Below are positions 28,903 through 38,715 of a stretch of DNA of 64,000 nucleotides, in pieces. The position numbers and the translations under genes are program-made. The stretch comes from an uncultured Vibrio sp. (GTDB lineage: Bacteria; Pseudomonadota; Gammaproteobacteria; Enterobacterales; Vibrionaceae): NCBI RefSeq assembly GCF_963675395.1, contig NZ_OY776223.1:3038001-3102000 (forward strand), in the 5' to 3' direction. Below the pieces are notes generated by a model. The model was not told the origin of the DNA and did no database searches. It saw nothing but the letters and a program-made list of their open reading frames with translations. Positions within the stretch are counted from its first letter, which is position 1. Every line of letters begins with the position of its first letter.

Positions 28903-28935
28903 AAAAAACGCCCACTGTTCGTCGAACCGTGGGCG
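28903..28935 (-). terminator. Terminator of the trp operon
   Basis: On the minus strand CGCCCAC and GTGGGCG flank an inner GTTCG/CGAAC arm, giving a long stem followed by TTTTTTGTTTGG. It lies about 25 bp past the trpA stop. Confidence 0.9.
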
Positions 28936-28959
28936 CTTATTTATCATAAAGGAGAGAGA

Positions 28960-29766
28960 TTATTTTTGAGTGGCTGCCTTCATTGCTGAAACAAACTCAC
29001 CAAGTTTATCTAGCATGATCTGTGGCTGCTCTGCGTGTGTCTCAATGATTTTAACCACGGCTGAACCAGAGATAGCGCCAGCGGCACCGGCCTCTATTGC
29101 CTGTTTCACTTGTTCTGGCTCAGAGATACCGAAGCCAAGCAGTGCTGGTGGAGCATCGAATTGGTTCAGTCTCTCTAACAACTGCCCTACAGGCATATTT
29201 GCCTTGGTTTCTGTCCCTGTCACACCCGCTCGAGAAAGCAGGTAGGTATAACCGCCACTTAGCTCAGCGACTTGTTCCAGGGTTTCATCGCTGGCCGTTG
29301 GCGGTGCAATGAAGATTGGGTGGATGCCGAACTTCTCTGCTGCTGCGACGAACTCCGCGCTTTCATTGGTTGGTACGTCGGCAATCAGAACAGAGTCGAT
29401 ACCGGCTTTGGCACAGTGTTCGTAAAAGTTCTCAATACCACGCGAGTAAACCAAGTTCGCATACATCAATAGCCCGATTGGTAGATCTGGGTATTGGGCG
29501 CGAATCTTGCCAATTTGCTCAAAGCAGATATCAGGTGTTGCGCCAGATTCCAATGCACGTTTATTTGCGCCTTGGATGGTTGGGCCATCTGCTAGAGGAT
29601 CGGAGAATGGAATACCCAGCTCAAGTGCGTCAGCACCCGATTCAACAAGGGTTTCCATAATTTTGTATGATTGTTCTGCATTTGGGTCACCTACCGTTAC
29701 GAACGGTACAAACGCGCCTTGGTTCTTTTCGTTTAAGCGAGCAAACATCTTCTCATAACGACTCAT
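28960..29766 (-). CDS. trpA: TrpA, tryptophan synthase alpha chain
   Basis: TrpA cleaves indole-3-glycerol phosphate to indole and glyceraldehyde 3-phosphate, and passes indole through a tunnel to TrpB. The 268-residue TIM barrel has the expected catalytic Glu in [19 protein letters not shown] and the Asp of the same block, plus GFGISEPEQ near the phosphate site. Its start overlaps the trpB stop by one base (TAATG-type), so translation is coupled. It is the last gene of the operon and is followed by a strong terminator. Confidence 0.98.
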   Translation of the reverse strand: MSRYEKMFARLNEKNQGAFVPFVTVGDPNAEQSYKIMETLVESGADALELGIPFSDPLADGPTIQGANKRALESGATPDICFEQIGKIRAQYPDLPIGLLMYANLVYSRGIENFYEHCAKAGIDSVLIADVPTNESAEFVAAAEKFGIHPIFIAPPTASDETLEQVAELSGGYTYLLSRAGVTGTETKANMPVGQLLERLNQFDAPPALLGFGISEPEQVKQAIEAGAAGAISGSAVVKIIETHAEQPQIMLDKLGEFVSAMKAATQK

Positions 29767-30956
29767 TAGATCACTCCTTTTTCTTCTAGGATGGCGTTTA
29801 CGGTGAAGATGTCTTTGTCACCACGACCGGATAAGTTGACGACTAAAAGCTGCTCTTTTTCTGGATTTTCGCGAGCCATACGCAACGCGTGTGCAAGTGC
29901 GTGAGACGATTCAAGTGCCGCAATGATACCTTCACTACGCGCAATTTCCTGGAAAGCATCCAAGGCTTCATCATCGGTTACATTGGCGTATTCCGCACGG
30001 CCAATCGAATTCAAGTAAGCGTGCTGAGGCCCGACAGATGGAAAATCAAGACCAGCAGAAACGGAGTAGGACTCTTCGATCTGTCCGTTTTCATCTTGCA
30101 TGATTGGCGCTTTCATACCGAAATAAATGCCTGTCTTACCGTGTTTCAAAGGCGCACCGTGTTGGTCGGTATCAATACCTTTACCTGCCGGTTCAACACC
30201 GATAAGGCGCACACTTTCTTCTTCGATAAAATCAGCAAACATACCAATGGCGTTAGAGCCACCGCCCACACAAGCGATAACTGCATCTGGAAGACGTCCT
30301 TCACGAGCCAGAATCTGGTTCTTGGTTTCTTCACCAATCATACGCTGGAACTCACGAACGATAGTCGGGAACGGGTGAGGGCCCGCAGCCGTACCTAATA
30401 GGTAGTGCGCATCTTCATAAGTTGCAGACCAGTCACGTAGTGCTTCATTACATGCATCTTTAAGGGTTGCCGAACCAGAATGAACCGGAATGACTTCAGC
30501 GCCCATGAGTTTCATGCGGAACACGTTCGGGCTTTGACGCTCAACGTCTTTAGCACCCATATACACACGACATTTCAGACCAAGTAGCGCACATGCAAGT
30601 GCGGTTGCAACACCGTGTTGACCCGCACCGGTTTCAGCGATGATTTCTGTTTTGCCCATGCGCTTAGCCAGTAGAGCCTGACCTAGCACCTGATTAGTTT
30701 TGTGTGCGCCGCCGTGGAGTAAGTCTTCACGCTTTAGGTACAGTTTTGTTTTTGTACCTTTGGTTAAGTTTCGAGTAAGCGTCAGTGCCGTAGGGCGACC
30801 TGCGTATTCCTGCAGAAGTGTCATGAATTCACTACGGAACTCTGGATCTTCCTGCGCATCAATAAACGCTTGCTCTAGTTGCTCCAATGCAGGAACCAGG
30901 ATTTGCGGAACGTACTGACCGCCATATTCGCCAAAGTAGGCATTCAGTTTTGCCAT
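29766..30956 (-). CDS. trpB: TrpB, tryptophan synthase beta chain
   Basis: TrpB condenses indole with serine on PLP to form tryptophan. The PLP lysine is in [14 protein letters not shown], and the phosphate-binding loop is [13 protein letters not shown] chose the ATG at 30956 ([13 protein letters not shown], 396 residues) because GAAGGA lies 10 nt upstream and the family starts there; the open frame runs 29 codons farther up without similarity. It follows trpCF by 40 bp and overlaps trpA. Confidence 0.98.
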   Translation of the reverse strand: MAKLNAYFGEYGGQYVPQILVPALEQLEQAFIDAQEDPEFRSEFMTLLQEYAGRPTALTLTRNLTKGTKTKLYLKREDLLHGGAHKTNQVLGQALLAKRMGKTEIIAETGAGQHGVATALACALLGLKCRVYMGAKDVERQSPNVFRMKLMGAEVIPVHSGSATLKDACNEALRDWSATYEDAHYLLGTAAGPHPFPTIVREFQRMIGEETKNQILAREGRLPDAVIACVGGGSNAIGMFADFIEEESVRLIGVEPAGKGIDTDQHGAPLKHGKTGIYFGMKAPIMQDENGQIEESYSVSAGLDFPSVGPQHAYLNSIGRAEYANVTDDEALDAFQEIARSEGIIAALESSHALAHALRMARENPEKEQLLVVNLSGRGDKDIFTVNAILEEKGVI

Positions 30957-30996
30957 CGTGATAGTCCTTCTCGTAATTTTTTTGCTACGAATAATT

Positions 30997-32436
30997 CTAG
31001 TAGTTGCGAATTGCGTTAAACGCGGCCTGCAACTTCTGTGCATCTTTTTTACCTGGCGCGCTTTCTACACCAGAGTTTAAATCTAATCCCAAGCAACCTA
31101 GTGACGCTGCTCGTTGAGCATTCTCAGGCGACAGTCCACCTGCTAACATGATTTGGCTTGGGTCGCCGATAAGAGACCAGTCGAAAACTTGTCCGGTACC
31201 ACCAGATTGATTCCCTACTTGTGCATCCAATAGATGGCGATCAACGTTTTCAGCAAGCAAAGTTGGCGCGCTCTCTTTGACGCCATACGCTTTCCAAATT
31301 TCAACGCCAGCAGGAAGTTCAGCTTTTAACTGGTTGACGTAGCTTTGATCTTCAACGCCATGTAATTGAACGGCTTTTAAACCAAGCGATGTCACAATGG
31401 CAGCCACAAAATCAATCTCATGATTTTGGAACACGCCTACGTATTGAAGTGGCGCGCCACTCATTGTGAGTCGAGCCGTTTCTAAATCCACGGTTCGCTT
31501 AGACTGTTCAACAAAAATCAGCCCGCCAAATACCGCTCCCGCTTTATACGCTTTTGCAGCATCGTCAGGGTGGGTCAAACCACAAACCTTATTTTCACCC
31601 AATGTCACCTTGCGAACCGCGAGCTCCAGATTGTCTTCTGACATCAGCGAGCTACCAATCAGGAATCCGTCAGCATAAGCCGCTAAATCTCGGACTTGCT
31701 GGTGGGTGTATATACCTGACTCTGAAATAACAGTCGCTTCTGGCGCGAGTTTTCGGATCAAAGGTGCCAGTTCTTTGGTGCGGTTAAGGTCAGTACTCAA
31801 GTCGCGCAGGTTACGGTTGTTGATACCGATAACAAGCGCACCCAAATCAACCGCGCGATGCAGCTCTTCTTCGTTGCTGACTTCTGTCAGAATACCCATG
31901 TTGAGGTTGTGTGCCACTTCGGCTAATGCTTTGTACTCTTCATCGTTAAGCACAGACAGCATCAACAAGATGGCGTCCGCACCATAATGACGTGCCAGGT
32001 AAACTTGGTACGTGTCCACCATGAAATCTTTACAAATCACAGGCTGAGTGACCTGATTGCGCACTTGCGGAAGAAAGTCGAAGTTACCCTGAAAGTATTT
32101 TTCGTCAGTTAAAACGGAAATGGCATCCGCATGATTGTTGTAAACCGACGCAATGTAGTCCAAGTCGAAGTCGTCTCTGATGAGCCCTTTCGAAGGAGAG
32201 GCTTTTTTACACTCAGTAATAAACACGGTTTTATCATTTTTGAGCGCATCGTAGAAACTACGATCTGAAGGCTCTAAATCGGATTGGAAAGTACTCAAAT
32301 GCTGAGAAGCTTTGCGCTCTGCGACCCACGTAGTTTTGTCGCGAACAATCTTAGCGAGTACTTCCGCCATATCTGCTTCTTTTTTTGACACGTGCTCAGA
32401 AAGGTTGTCAGCTTTTTGAGTGTTGAAATCCGTCAT
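30997..32436 (-). CDS. trpCF: TrpCF, bifunctional IGP synthase / PRA isomerase
   Basis: This fused enzyme catalyses two successive steps: the TrpF domain isomerises phosphoribosyl anthranilate, and the TrpC domain closes the indole ring. The N-terminal TrpC barrel (about 20-280) contains [12 protein letters not shown] and VISESGIY, and the C-terminal TrpF barrel (about 285-479) contains [22 protein letters not shown] and [13 protein letters not shown]. The fusion is usual for gammaproteobacteria. I chose the ATG at 32436, with AAGGAC 10 nt upstream; a second ATG at 32370 (MAEVLAKIV) matches the enterobacterial N-terminus better and remains possible. It begins 13 nt after the trpD stop. Confidence 0.97.
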   Translation of the reverse strand: MTDFNTQKADNLSEHVSKKEADMAEVLAKIVRDKTTWVAERKASQHLSTFQSDLEPSDRSFYDALKNDKTVFITECKKASPSKGLIRDDFDLDYIASVYNNHADAISVLTDEKYFQGNFDFLPQVRNQVTQPVICKDFMVDTYQVYLARHYGADAILLMLSVLNDEEYKALAEVAHNLNMGILTEVSNEEELHRAVDLGALVIGINNRNLRDLSTDLNRTKELAPLIRKLAPEATVISESGIYTHQQVRDLAAYADGFLIGSSLMSEDNLELAVRKVTLGENKVCGLTHPDDAAKAYKAGAVFGGLIFVEQSKRTVDLETARLTMSGAPLQYVGVFQNHEIDFVAAIVTSLGLKAVQLHGVEDQSYVNQLKAELPAGVEIWKAYGVKESAPTLLAENVDRHLLDAQVGNQSGGTGQVFDWSLIGDPSQIMLAGGLSPENAQRAASLGCLGLDLNSGVESAPGKKDAQKLQAAFNAIRNY

Positions 32437-32449
32437 CTTGATTATGTCC

Positions 32450-33448
32450 TTAAGCGTGTGCGGCAAGCTGCTGAACTAACTGGTAAGCCTTGCCTGAATT
32501 CATTGCCTCAATCGCTTGTTGCGTGTTGGCTTTTAAATCTTCGTGACCGAACAGACGCATGAGCAATGCAACGTTCGCAGCGACAGCACCTAGCTGAGCA
32601 TCGGTTCCTTTTCCTGTGAGAATGTTAGTGATGATTGCTTTGTTCTCTTCAGGATCGCCACCTTTGATCGCTGCTAGTGGGTGTGTCTCTAAGCCGAAGT
32701 CGTCTGGGCTCAGTGTGTACTCGACAATTTGACCGTCTTTGATCTCTGCCACTGTGGTTGGTCCATGAATAGCAACTTCATCCAAACCACTACCGTGCAC
32801 CACTGCTGCGCGCTTCATACCCATTTGTAGCATGGTTTCTGCGATAGGACGAACTAGTTCTTCGCTGTAAACGCCCATTAATTCAATATTAGGGTGCGCT
32901 GGGTTAATCAATGGGCCGAGAATATTGAAGATCGTGCGTGTTTTCATCGTTTGACGTACTGGCATCGCATGACGCACGCCACCGTGGTATTGAGGGGCAA
33001 ACAGAAAAGCAACGCCGATGTCATCAATGGCTTTACGAGTGTCGTCAGGGCTCATAGCAAGGTTGATACCAAAAGAGTCCAGTAGATCAGAAGAACCGGA
33101 TTTACTCGATACACTGCGGTTACCGTGTTTCGCTACCTTTAGGCCACATGCTGCCGCGACAAAGGCTGCGGTGGTGGAAATGTTGATGGTATCGTGTCCA
33201 TCGCCACCAGTACCGACGATATCGGCAAAGTCATAGTCTGGACGCGGGAACGGTTTTGCGTTGGCAAGCAGGGCTTTTGCCGCACCAGCAATTTCGTCTG
33301 GCGTTTCGCCTTTAATCTTTAGCGCTGTTAGCGCCGATGCCATCAAAATTGGATCGAGCTCACCACGGATAATGGTATCGAACAATTGCTGGCTTTCTTC
33401 TTGAGTAAGAGACTGTTGATCGTATAGTTTGTTGATAATCGCTTCCAT
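32450..33448 (-). CDS. trpD: TrpD, anthranilate phosphoribosyltransferase
   Basis: TrpD attaches phosphoribosyl from PRPP to anthranilate. The 332-residue protein has the PRPP-binding loop [20 protein letters not shown] and the conserved [18 protein letters not shown] block. I chose the ATG at 33448 ([11 protein letters not shown]) because GGGAGAGGA lies 4-8 nt upstream; the frame is open 19 codons farther without similarity. Here trpG and trpD are separate genes, unlike the fused trpGD of E. coli. The gap to trpG is 19 bp. Confidence 0.98.
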   Translation of the reverse strand: MEAIINKLYDQQSLTQEESQQLFDTIIRGELDPILMASALTALKIKGETPDEIAGAAKALLANAKPFPRPDYDFADIVGTGGDGHDTINISTTAAFVAAACGLKVAKHGNRSVSSKSGSSDLLDSFGINLAMSPDDTRKAIDDIGVAFLFAPQYHGGVRHAMPVRQTMKTRTIFNILGPLINPAHPNIELMGVYSEELVRPIAETMLQMGMKRAAVVHGSGLDEVAIHGPTTVAEIKDGQIVEYTLSPDDFGLETHPLAAIKGGDPEENKAIITNILTGKGTDAQLGAVAANVALLMRLFGHEDLKANTQQAIEAMNSGKAYQLVQQLAAHA

Positions 33449-33467
33449 AATTCCTCTCCCTATGTCC

Positions 33468-34058
33468 TTATGCGTTGTTTTTCTCAAGTGCCCATTCGAT
33501 AGCATTAGCTAGCAGGGTAGCTCCATACGTGGTCATAATTGATTCCGGGTGGAACTGGAATCCGCAAACTTTGTCTTGCTCGTGGACCACTGACATGGTT
33601 AAACCGTCGACTTCAGCCGTAATGGTTAGCGCTTCTGGAACAGAGGTCGCGACCAGTGAATGATAACGAGCAATAGCCAGTGGTGATGGTAAATTGGCGT
33701 AAGTGGCGTGATTTTCGTGCTCCATCATTGACACTTTACCGTGAATGATTTCACCCGCACCAGCAACGGTACCGCCATAGGCTTCAACGATGGCTTGATG
33801 GCCAAGACAAATGCCGATCATTGGTACTTTGCCTTTCATACGCTGAATTAAGTCTGGCATTGATCCCGCTTCAGAAGGGGCACCCGGACCAGGCGAAAGA
33901 AGAACAACCGGGTTCTCCAGATCATTTACGGCATGTTCTATGGCTTCGGCGGCAATGTTATTGCGGTAAATGGTGACGGAATGACCAAGTGATCGGAATT
34001 GATCCACCAGGTTGTAAGTAAAAGAGTCAAAATTATCGATAAATACAATATTAGCCAT
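33468..34058 (-). CDS. trpG: TrpG, anthranilate synthase glutamine amidotransferase subunit
   Basis: TrpG releases ammonia from glutamine for TrpE. The 196-residue class I amidotransferase has the nucleophile Cys in [17 protein letters not shown] and the His-Glu pair in [11 protein letters not shown]. It lies 6 bp after trpE and in the same direction, so it is co-translated. It could also serve PabB in folate synthesis, as dual-use subunits do in some bacteria, but its operon position points to tryptophan. Confidence 0.97.
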   Translation of the reverse strand: MANIVFIDNFDSFTYNLVDQFRSLGHSVTIYRNNIAAEAIEHAVNDLENPVVLLSPGPGAPSEAGSMPDLIQRMKGKVPMIGICLGHQAIVEAYGGTVAGAGEIIHGKVSMMEHENHATYANLPSPLAIARYHSLVATSVPEALTITAEVDGLTMSVVHEQDKVCGFQFHPESIMTTYGATLLANAIEWALEKNNA

Positions 34059-34064
34059 GGTCTG

Positions 34065-35645
34065 CTACTCCTCCTTCTTTGTAGGTTGAGAATGGGCTGC
34101 TTGAATAGCAGAAATAACGGCTTGTGCCTTACCGCGGGTTTCATCCGCCTCTGCTTGCGGGTCTGAATCAAACACCACACCAGCACCTGCTTGTACTTGG
34201 GCGATACCATTTTCAACATACGCGGAGCGAATCACGATACAAGTATCTAGCGTGCCTTCTCCGGTTAGGTAGCCAACTGCACCGCCATAGCTTCCGCGGC
34301 GAACACCTTCCACGTCACGAATTAACTGCATAGCACGAATTTTTGGCGCGCCTGTCAGTGTGCCCATATTCATGCTTGCCTGATAAGCATGCAGGGCGTC
34401 TAAATCTTCGCGTAATTGACCGACGACGCGTGAAACTAAATGCATCACGTGGCTGTAACGGTCTACTTTAAGTAGATCGGCGACATAGCGGGTGCCAGCC
34501 TGAGAGATACGTGCGACGTCGTTACGTGCCAGGTCAACTAGCATCATGTGTTCTGCGTTTTCTTTCATGTCGGTGCGCAGTTCAAGTTCGATGCGGCTGT
34601 CGAGATCAAAATCGATTTCTCCGTTCGGGCGTTTGCCACGGCGGCGAGTCCCCGCGATTGGGTATATCTCAACCTGGTTTGTGTCGGTTTCGTATTTCAA
34701 TGCGCTTTCTGGAGAGGCACCAAACAGAGTGAATAGCTCGTCTTGCATGTAGAACATGTATGGGCTTGGGTTGCTCTTCTTCAGCTCTTTATACGCGGCT
34801 AGTGGAGAAGGGCACGGAAGCGTAAAACGGCGTGAAGGGACAACCTGGAAAATATCCCCTTTAACTACGTACTCTTTCAAATCACTCACAATTTGGCAGA
34901 AGTCTTCATCTGAGATGCTTGGTTGAGCTTCGACATCTGTCAATTTAGCCGCATCAGGTAGATGCTTAGGTGCACCGCACTGTGCGCTGATTTCTGCGAT
35001 GCGAGTCTCTAACGTTGCTTGTTGTGAATCATCGACAAAAAGCGTGGCTTGCAGGTGGCAAGATTCAGTCTGATGGTCAACCACAAGCAGGGTCTCGGCT
35101 ACGTAAAAGACGTAATCAGGACATTGATTAGTTGCATCTGCATGGCCTAAAGGCTCGAAACTTGCCACTAAGTCGTAAGCAAATAGGCCACCGAGGAAAA
35201 TTGCATGTTTGTCTTGATTAGTAAGGTCAAAGCTGTGTTGAATCAAACGTAGCGCGTCGAACGAGGATGCTTCACGTAAACGAGAATCTTCATCCAATGT
35301 GTCGCACGGTTGGGCAAATTCTAGTGTGAGAGCTTCACCATCAAATTGAGAAGTGACATCATCACGTACGTTCTTATAAAGGTGTTCAAGTAAGTTTTTA
35401 CCGTTGTCCGTTAGTGCTTGCATGGTCACCGAATGGTCATAACAAACGATTCGAACCGCAGAGTCGACGATCAACAGTGACTTTAGATCCTGCTTTGAAT
35501 CAATTTCCGCAGATTCCAGAAGTAAGCTATCCGTCTTATTTTCACATAGAGTGTGGAACAAGCGGGTCGGGTCTTGAGTGTATGGAACAGAAGCGGATAA
35601 CACTTCCAGTTGTCCAAGATTCTTTATTTCAATGGCCTTGTTCAC
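34065..35645 (-). CDS. trpE: TrpE, anthranilate synthase component I
   Basis: TrpE makes anthranilate from chorismate and is the committed, feedback-inhibited step. The 526-residue protein has the tryptophan-binding LLLESAEI motif near residue 38 and, toward the C-terminus, the chorismate-binding blocks PIAGTRRRGKRPNGE, GAPKIRAMQLI and VQAGAGVVFDSDPQAE. GGAGGT precedes the ATG. It is the first structural gene after the leader and attenuator, so its expression depends on both TrpR and attenuation. Confidence 0.98.
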   Translation of the reverse strand: MNKAIEIKNLGQLEVLSASVPYTQDPTRLFHTLCENKTDSLLLESAEIDSKQDLKSLLIVDSAVRIVCYDHSVTMQALTDNGKNLLEHLYKNVRDDVTSQFDGEALTLEFAQPCDTLDEDSRLREASSFDALRLIQHSFDLTNQDKHAIFLGGLFAYDLVASFEPLGHADATNQCPDYVFYVAETLLVVDHQTESCHLQATLFVDDSQQATLETRIAEISAQCGAPKHLPDAAKLTDVEAQPSISDEDFCQIVSDLKEYVVKGDIFQVVPSRRFTLPCPSPLAAYKELKKSNPSPYMFYMQDELFTLFGASPESALKYETDTNQVEIYPIAGTRRRGKRPNGEIDFDLDSRIELELRTDMKENAEHMMLVDLARNDVARISQAGTRYVADLLKVDRYSHVMHLVSRVVGQLREDLDALHAYQASMNMGTLTGAPKIRAMQLIRDVEGVRRGSYGGAVGYLTGEGTLDTCIVIRSAYVENGIAQVQAGAGVVFDSDPQAEADETRGKAQAVISAIQAAHSQPTKKEE

Positions 35646-35772
35646 AAGACCTCCTTATAGCTATTTTAATCTTCCTGCTGAACATAGTGGCATAAACTGG
35701 TCGCAGTCCCAATCAAGAGTTTATGATATCCGGTTAATGTTTAAGCAGTTGAACGTAAAAGGGCGACAAAAT

Positions 35773-35798
35773 AAAAAGCCCGCTTAGGCAGCGGGCTT
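35773..35798 (-). terminator. trp attenuator
   Basis: On the minus strand AAGCCCGCT and AGCGGGCTT form a perfect 9-bp stem around a 5-nt loop, followed by a T-run. It lies 21 bp past the trpL stop and 128 bp before trpE. A TGGGC stretch over the last Trp-Ala codons of trpL can pair with GCCCG in the left arm, a plausible antiterminator. Confidence 0.93.
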
Positions 35799-35819
35799 GA
35801 TAACGTTTGAATTTCTATA

Positions 35820-35945
35820 CTAGAAGTACACGTTCGCCCACCAAGAACTTGTCCAAGTGCGCCACCAAGCAATATCTGTCGAGTTTGTCTTATTCAGACA
35901 AACTGCAACTTTCGCTTTTTGGTTTTGGTTCAATTCTTGTAACAT
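35820..35945 (-). CDS. trpL: TrpL, trp operon leader peptide
   Basis: A 41-codon frame begins MLQELNQNQK and contains five tryptophans: W27-W28, W31 and W35-W36, with the last pair six codons before the stop. This is the classical attenuation leader: when charged tRNA-Trp is scarce the ribosome stalls on these codons and the attenuator does not form. It sits between the trp promoter/operator and the attenuator, which confirms it. It is longer and has more Trp codons than the 14-residue, two-Trp leader of E. coli. Confidence 0.95.
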   Translation of the reverse strand: MLQELNQNQKAKVAVCLNKTNSTDIAWWRTWTSSWWANVYF

Positions 35946-35977
35946 AGTGAGCCTTGAATGAAGTGTTTTGTATTTGC

Positions 35978-35995
35978 GTACTAGTTAACTAGTGC
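35978..35995 (-). promoter_or_regulatory. TrpR operator
   Basis: GTACTAGTTAACTAGTGC (as read on the + strand) contains the 14-bp palindrome ACTAGTTAACTAGT of the E. coli trp operator. It covers the -10 box, so TrpR with bound tryptophan should block RNA polymerase. Confidence 0.93.
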
Positions 35996-36011
35996 GGAGA
36001 TAAAAAGTCAA
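35983..36011 (-). promoter_or_regulatory. trp operon sigma-70 promoter
   Basis: On the minus strand TTGACT and TTAACT are separated by exactly 17 bp. The -10 TTAACT is the same as in the E. coli trp promoter and lies inside the operator. Transcription should start near 35976. Confidence 0.9.
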
Positions 36012-36040
36012 CCCCAAAACAGCGTTAAAACGATAAAAAT

Positions 36041-36910
36041 ATGAGAATTGATTTACATAGCCACACCACAGCCTCTGATGGCCGACTGGAACCGAAAGAT
36101 TTAGTGGATAGGGCACTGAGTTTTGATATCGAAGTTTTGGCGATTACAGATCATGATACCGTTGACGGCTTAGCACCTGCAAAACAGTATGTAGAAGAGA
36201 ATCAACTGCCAATAAAAATCATTAATGGCATAGAAATATCAACCGTTTGGCAAAATAAAGATATCCATATCGTGGGTTTGAATGTTGACCCCGAAAATCC
36301 GGCTTTGAAGACGCTTATCGAACAACAAAAGCAGCATCGTATTACGCGTTCTGAGTTGATTGCGTCTCGTCTTCAGAAGGCCACCCGTGAGGGCGTACTG
36401 GAAGAAGTACAGCATATAGCGGGTGACGCGCCAATTACACGAGCGCACTTCGCCAAGTGGCTGGTAGATAATGGCTTCGCTAAGAACATGCAGATGGTAT
36501 TTAAAAAGTACCTAACGCGTAATAACCCTGGTTATGTGCCACCAAACTGGTGTTCGATGAAAGATGCGATAGAGGCTATTCACGCCGCTGGTGGTCACGC
36601 GGTGTTGGCTCATCCGGGGCGATATCAGTTGACAGCGAAGTGGATTAAGCGTCTTCTTGCGGCATTCGCTGAAGCAAATGGTGACGCGATGGAAGTTGCT
36701 CAGCCACAGCAAGCACAACAAGAAAGGCGCAACCTGGCGGATTATGCTATACAATACAAACTATTAGCGTCCCAAGGTAGTGACTTTCACTATCCATCTC
36801 CTTGGATGGAATTAGGTAGAAACCTCTGGTTGCCATCAGGCGTAGAACCAGTTTGGAAAGATTGGGGCATTGACCCTTCGTTGGATAACAACGAAGTCCA
36901 CGCTCCATAA
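36041..36910 (+). CDS. rnm: Rnm (TrpH/YciV), PHP-domain 5'-3' exoribonuclease
   Basis: This 289-residue PHP-domain phosphoesterase starts at [18 protein letters not shown] and has further metal ligands in [20 protein letters not shown] and [11 protein letters not shown]. coli Rnm (RNase AM) is a 5'-3' exonuclease that matures the 5' ends of ribosomal RNAs and also acts on 3',5'-bisnucleotides. It is divergent from the trp operon, with which it shares the 95-bp intergenic region, as in other gammaproteobacteria. It precedes yciO by 38 bp in a probable operon. The ribosome binding site is weak (CGATAAAAAT). Confidence 0.93.
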   Translation: MRIDLHSHTTASDGRLEPKDLVDRALSFDIEVLAITDHDTVDGLAPAKQYVEENQLPIKIINGIEISTVWQNKDIHIVGLNVDPENPALKTLIEQQKQHRITRSELIASRLQKATREGVLEEVQHIAGDAPITRAHFAKWLVDNGFAKNMQMVFKKYLTRNNPGYVPPNWCSMKDAIEAIHAAGGHAVLAHPGRYQLTAKWIKRLLAAFAEANGDAMEVAQPQQAQQERRNLADYAIQYKLLASQGSDFHYPSPWMELGRNLWLPSGVEPVWKDWGIDPSLDNNEVHAP

Positions 36911-36948
36911 GGATATAGAGCCGAGAGGCTCGATAATGAGGAATGACA

Positions 36949-37569
36949 ATGAGCCAGTTTTTTTACGTTCATCCAGAAAACCCACAGGCTCGCTTGATTA
37001 ATCAAGCAGTAGCAATCATTCGCAACGGCGGCGTCGTAGTTTACCCGACCGATTCGGGTTACGCACTTGGCTGTCAACTGGAAAACAAACAGGCGTTAGA
37101 ACGTATCTGTCAAATTCGTCGCTTGGACGATAAGCACAACTTCACGTTGTTATGTAGAGATTTATCGGAGATTTCGCTGTACGCACGCGTAGACAACGGC
37201 GCATTTCGATTATTGAAAAACAACACTCCGGGGCCTTACACATTCATCTTCAAAGGTACAAAAGAAGTGCCTCGTCGTTTAATGAATGCAAAGCGTAAAA
37301 CCATCGGTATCCGTGTGCCTGATAACCAGATCGCGCTTGATCTGTTGGAAGCATTGGGTGAGCCATTGATGTCTACGTCGTTGATCCTGCCTAACAGTAG
37401 TGTCACTGAATCAGATCCAGAAGATATCCGTGATAAGTTGGAGCATGCGGTGGATGTGATACTCAACGGTGGCTACCTAGGCGAACAACCGACGACGGTT
37501 ATCGATTTTAGCGAAGGGGAACCTGTCGTGGTTCGTTTAGGAGCTGGTGACCCGGCTCCATTTGAATAA
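36949..37569 (+). CDS. yciO: YciO, Sua5/YrdC-family protein
   Basis: YciO belongs to the Sua5/YrdC (threonylcarbamoyl-AMP synthase) superfamily and binds RNA-sized ligands, but its own role is not settled. The 206-residue translation contains GGVVVYPTDSGYALGCQLEN, the superfamily's substrate pocket, then IRRLDDKHNFTLLCRDL and PGPYTFIFKGTKEVPRRL. I chose the ATG at 36949 because GAGGA is 7 nt upstream; the ATG at 36943 is directly after it and less likely. It follows rnm and is closed by a hairpin at 37590-37617. Confidence 0.93.
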   Translation: MSQFFYVHPENPQARLINQAVAIIRNGGVVVYPTDSGYALGCQLENKQALERICQIRRLDDKHNFTLLCRDLSEISLYARVDNGAFRLLKNNTPGPYTFIFKGTKEVPRRLMNAKRKTIGIRVPDNQIALDLLEALGEPLMSTSLILPNSSVTESDPEDIRDKLEHAVDVILNGGYLGEQPTTVIDFSEGEPVVVRLGAGDPAPFE

Positions 37570-37589
37570 GTGCTTTATTACTCGATATG

Positions 37590-37617
37590 ACAAAGGAGGC
37601 TGAGATGCCTCCTTTGT
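37590..37617 (+). terminator. Intrinsic terminator of rnm-yciO
   Basis: ACAAAGGAGGC and GCCTCCTTTGT form a perfect 11-bp stem around a 6-nt loop, 20 bp past the yciO stop. The downstream T-run is short (TTTATCT). It can also act on the convergent RTX gene. Confidence 0.8.
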
Positions 37618-37660
37618 TTATCTAGCGTACAATTTCGTAAAACGTGTCTAGCAAGTTCGT

Positions 37661-38371
37661 TTACGCAAATTCAAAAAGGTCGATGCCTTTGTGCTCCGCA
37701 TAGTCAATATAATTTGATGTGATTCCGTTTAACGTCACTTCAACATTGTATTCATCACTGGAGAATACCGCCCAGCCACATTCGTTGTATGAAAGCGTCA
37801 GATCATCTGCGGAATCGAGGAACATATCGCGAATGCCGTCATCATTGGTATCGCGTCCGAAATCAAACACTAATTTATCGTGGAATATATTGAAATCCAG
37901 GACTTCTGCTTGCACATCGATATCATTGGAAGAAACGGGTTGATCGGGAACACCAATCGCCATACGGTTGGTAAAAACAAAGGAATCTTTGCCAACCCCC
38001 CCACTTAAAACGGACTCGCCATCACCGATGACAATGGTGTCATTTCCCCAACCGCCGCTGATGAAGTTATTCCCTGAATAATCGAAAATGATGTCGTCTC
38101 CGAATCCGCCAAACAGTGAGTCATTTCCTAGACCACCCGACACGTAGTCATTACCGAAGCCGCCAGAGACAAAATCATTCCCACGACCACCGAACAAGGT
38201 GTCTTCACTCCAGCCGCCGAAAATATAATCGTTACCGTCGAAGCCGACAAAATTATCTTTACCGCCAGAACCGAAGAAGATATCGCTCGTATCCGAGCTA
38301 TTTGTTCCCTTGATATTGTCATCGTCGCAGGTACCAAATATCCAATTGAGGGTAAACGCTATCTTTGACAT
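37661..38371 (-). CDS. Small RTX (hemolysin-type calcium-binding) repeat protein
   Basis: This 236-residue protein has no N-terminal signal peptide. Residues 34-132 are eleven uninterrupted nonapeptides of the GGxGxDxUx type (for example GGRGNDFVS, GGFGNDYVS, GGLGNDSLF), which should fold as a calcium-bound parallel beta roll. An EF-hand-like loop (DTNDDGIRD) lies near 187-195. It ends DLFEFA, an acidic-hydrophobic tail that would suit a type I secretion signal. It is much smaller than RTX toxins and adhesins and has no enzyme domain, so a toxin role is not supported. No type I secretion genes are adjacent. It may be a secreted calcium-binding or biofilm matrix protein. Confidence 0.85.
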   Translation of the reverse strand: MSKIAFTLNWIFGTCDDDNIKGTNSSDTSDIFFGSGGKDNFVGFDGNDYIFGGWSEDTLFGGRGNDFVSGGFGNDYVSGGLGNDSLFGGFGDDIIFDYSGNNFISGGWGNDTIVIGDGESVLSGGVGKDSFVFTNRMAIGVPDQPVSSNDIDVQAEVLDFNIFHDKLVFDFGRDTNDDGIRDMFLDSADDLTLSYNECGWAVFSSDEYNVEVTLNGITSNYIDYAEHKGIDLFEFA

Positions 38372-38715
38372 ATTGTTGTCCTTTTTATCTGATTATCGTA
38401 GCACGCAAGTCAGTAGATTGTTGATCTAACAACTGTGATAATTTTATCAGCTGAAGCTTATGTTCTAAGGACAAAAAAGTTCTAAATTAGTGTGGTTCTT
38501 GGGCAGAGTATCGACGAACAGTAGGAAAAAAGTGGTAAATAGGGGGCTGGATTGGATTGAATTTATCAGGCTGAGAATAGCGAGGATTTCGCTTACATTA
38601 AGTCATAAAGTTACGTATAATGGCCGACTGAAAAAATCCCGTGAAGATGGGTAGATTGCATAATAAAGACCAATTCTGGTCTAGACGTCTGTGAAGACGA
38701 CACATAGGTAGATAA
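38372..38715. other. Intergenic gap, divergent promoter region
   Basis: The gap lies between the divergent RTX gene and rluB. It contains the rluB promoter at 38593-38621 and a CRP-like sequence, TGTGATAATTTTATCAG, at 38434-38450 upstream of the RTX gene; the second half-site is imperfect. No small gene was found. Confidence 0.5.
38593..38621 (+). promoter_or_regulatory. Predicted sigma-70 promoter of rluB
   Basis: TTACAT and a perfect TATAAT are separated by 17 bp, about 95 bp before the rluB ATG. This is one of the best promoter matches in the window. Confidence 0.7.

Noticed and set aside
29889..30398. 169-codon frame antisense to trpB
   Set aside because: It lies wholly inside trpB, has no ribosome binding site and a biased composition typical of shadow frames.
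37661..38371. RTX toxin
   Set aside because: The protein has only repeats and a short tail, no toxin or enzyme domain, and no activation acyltransferase or type I secretion genes beside it.
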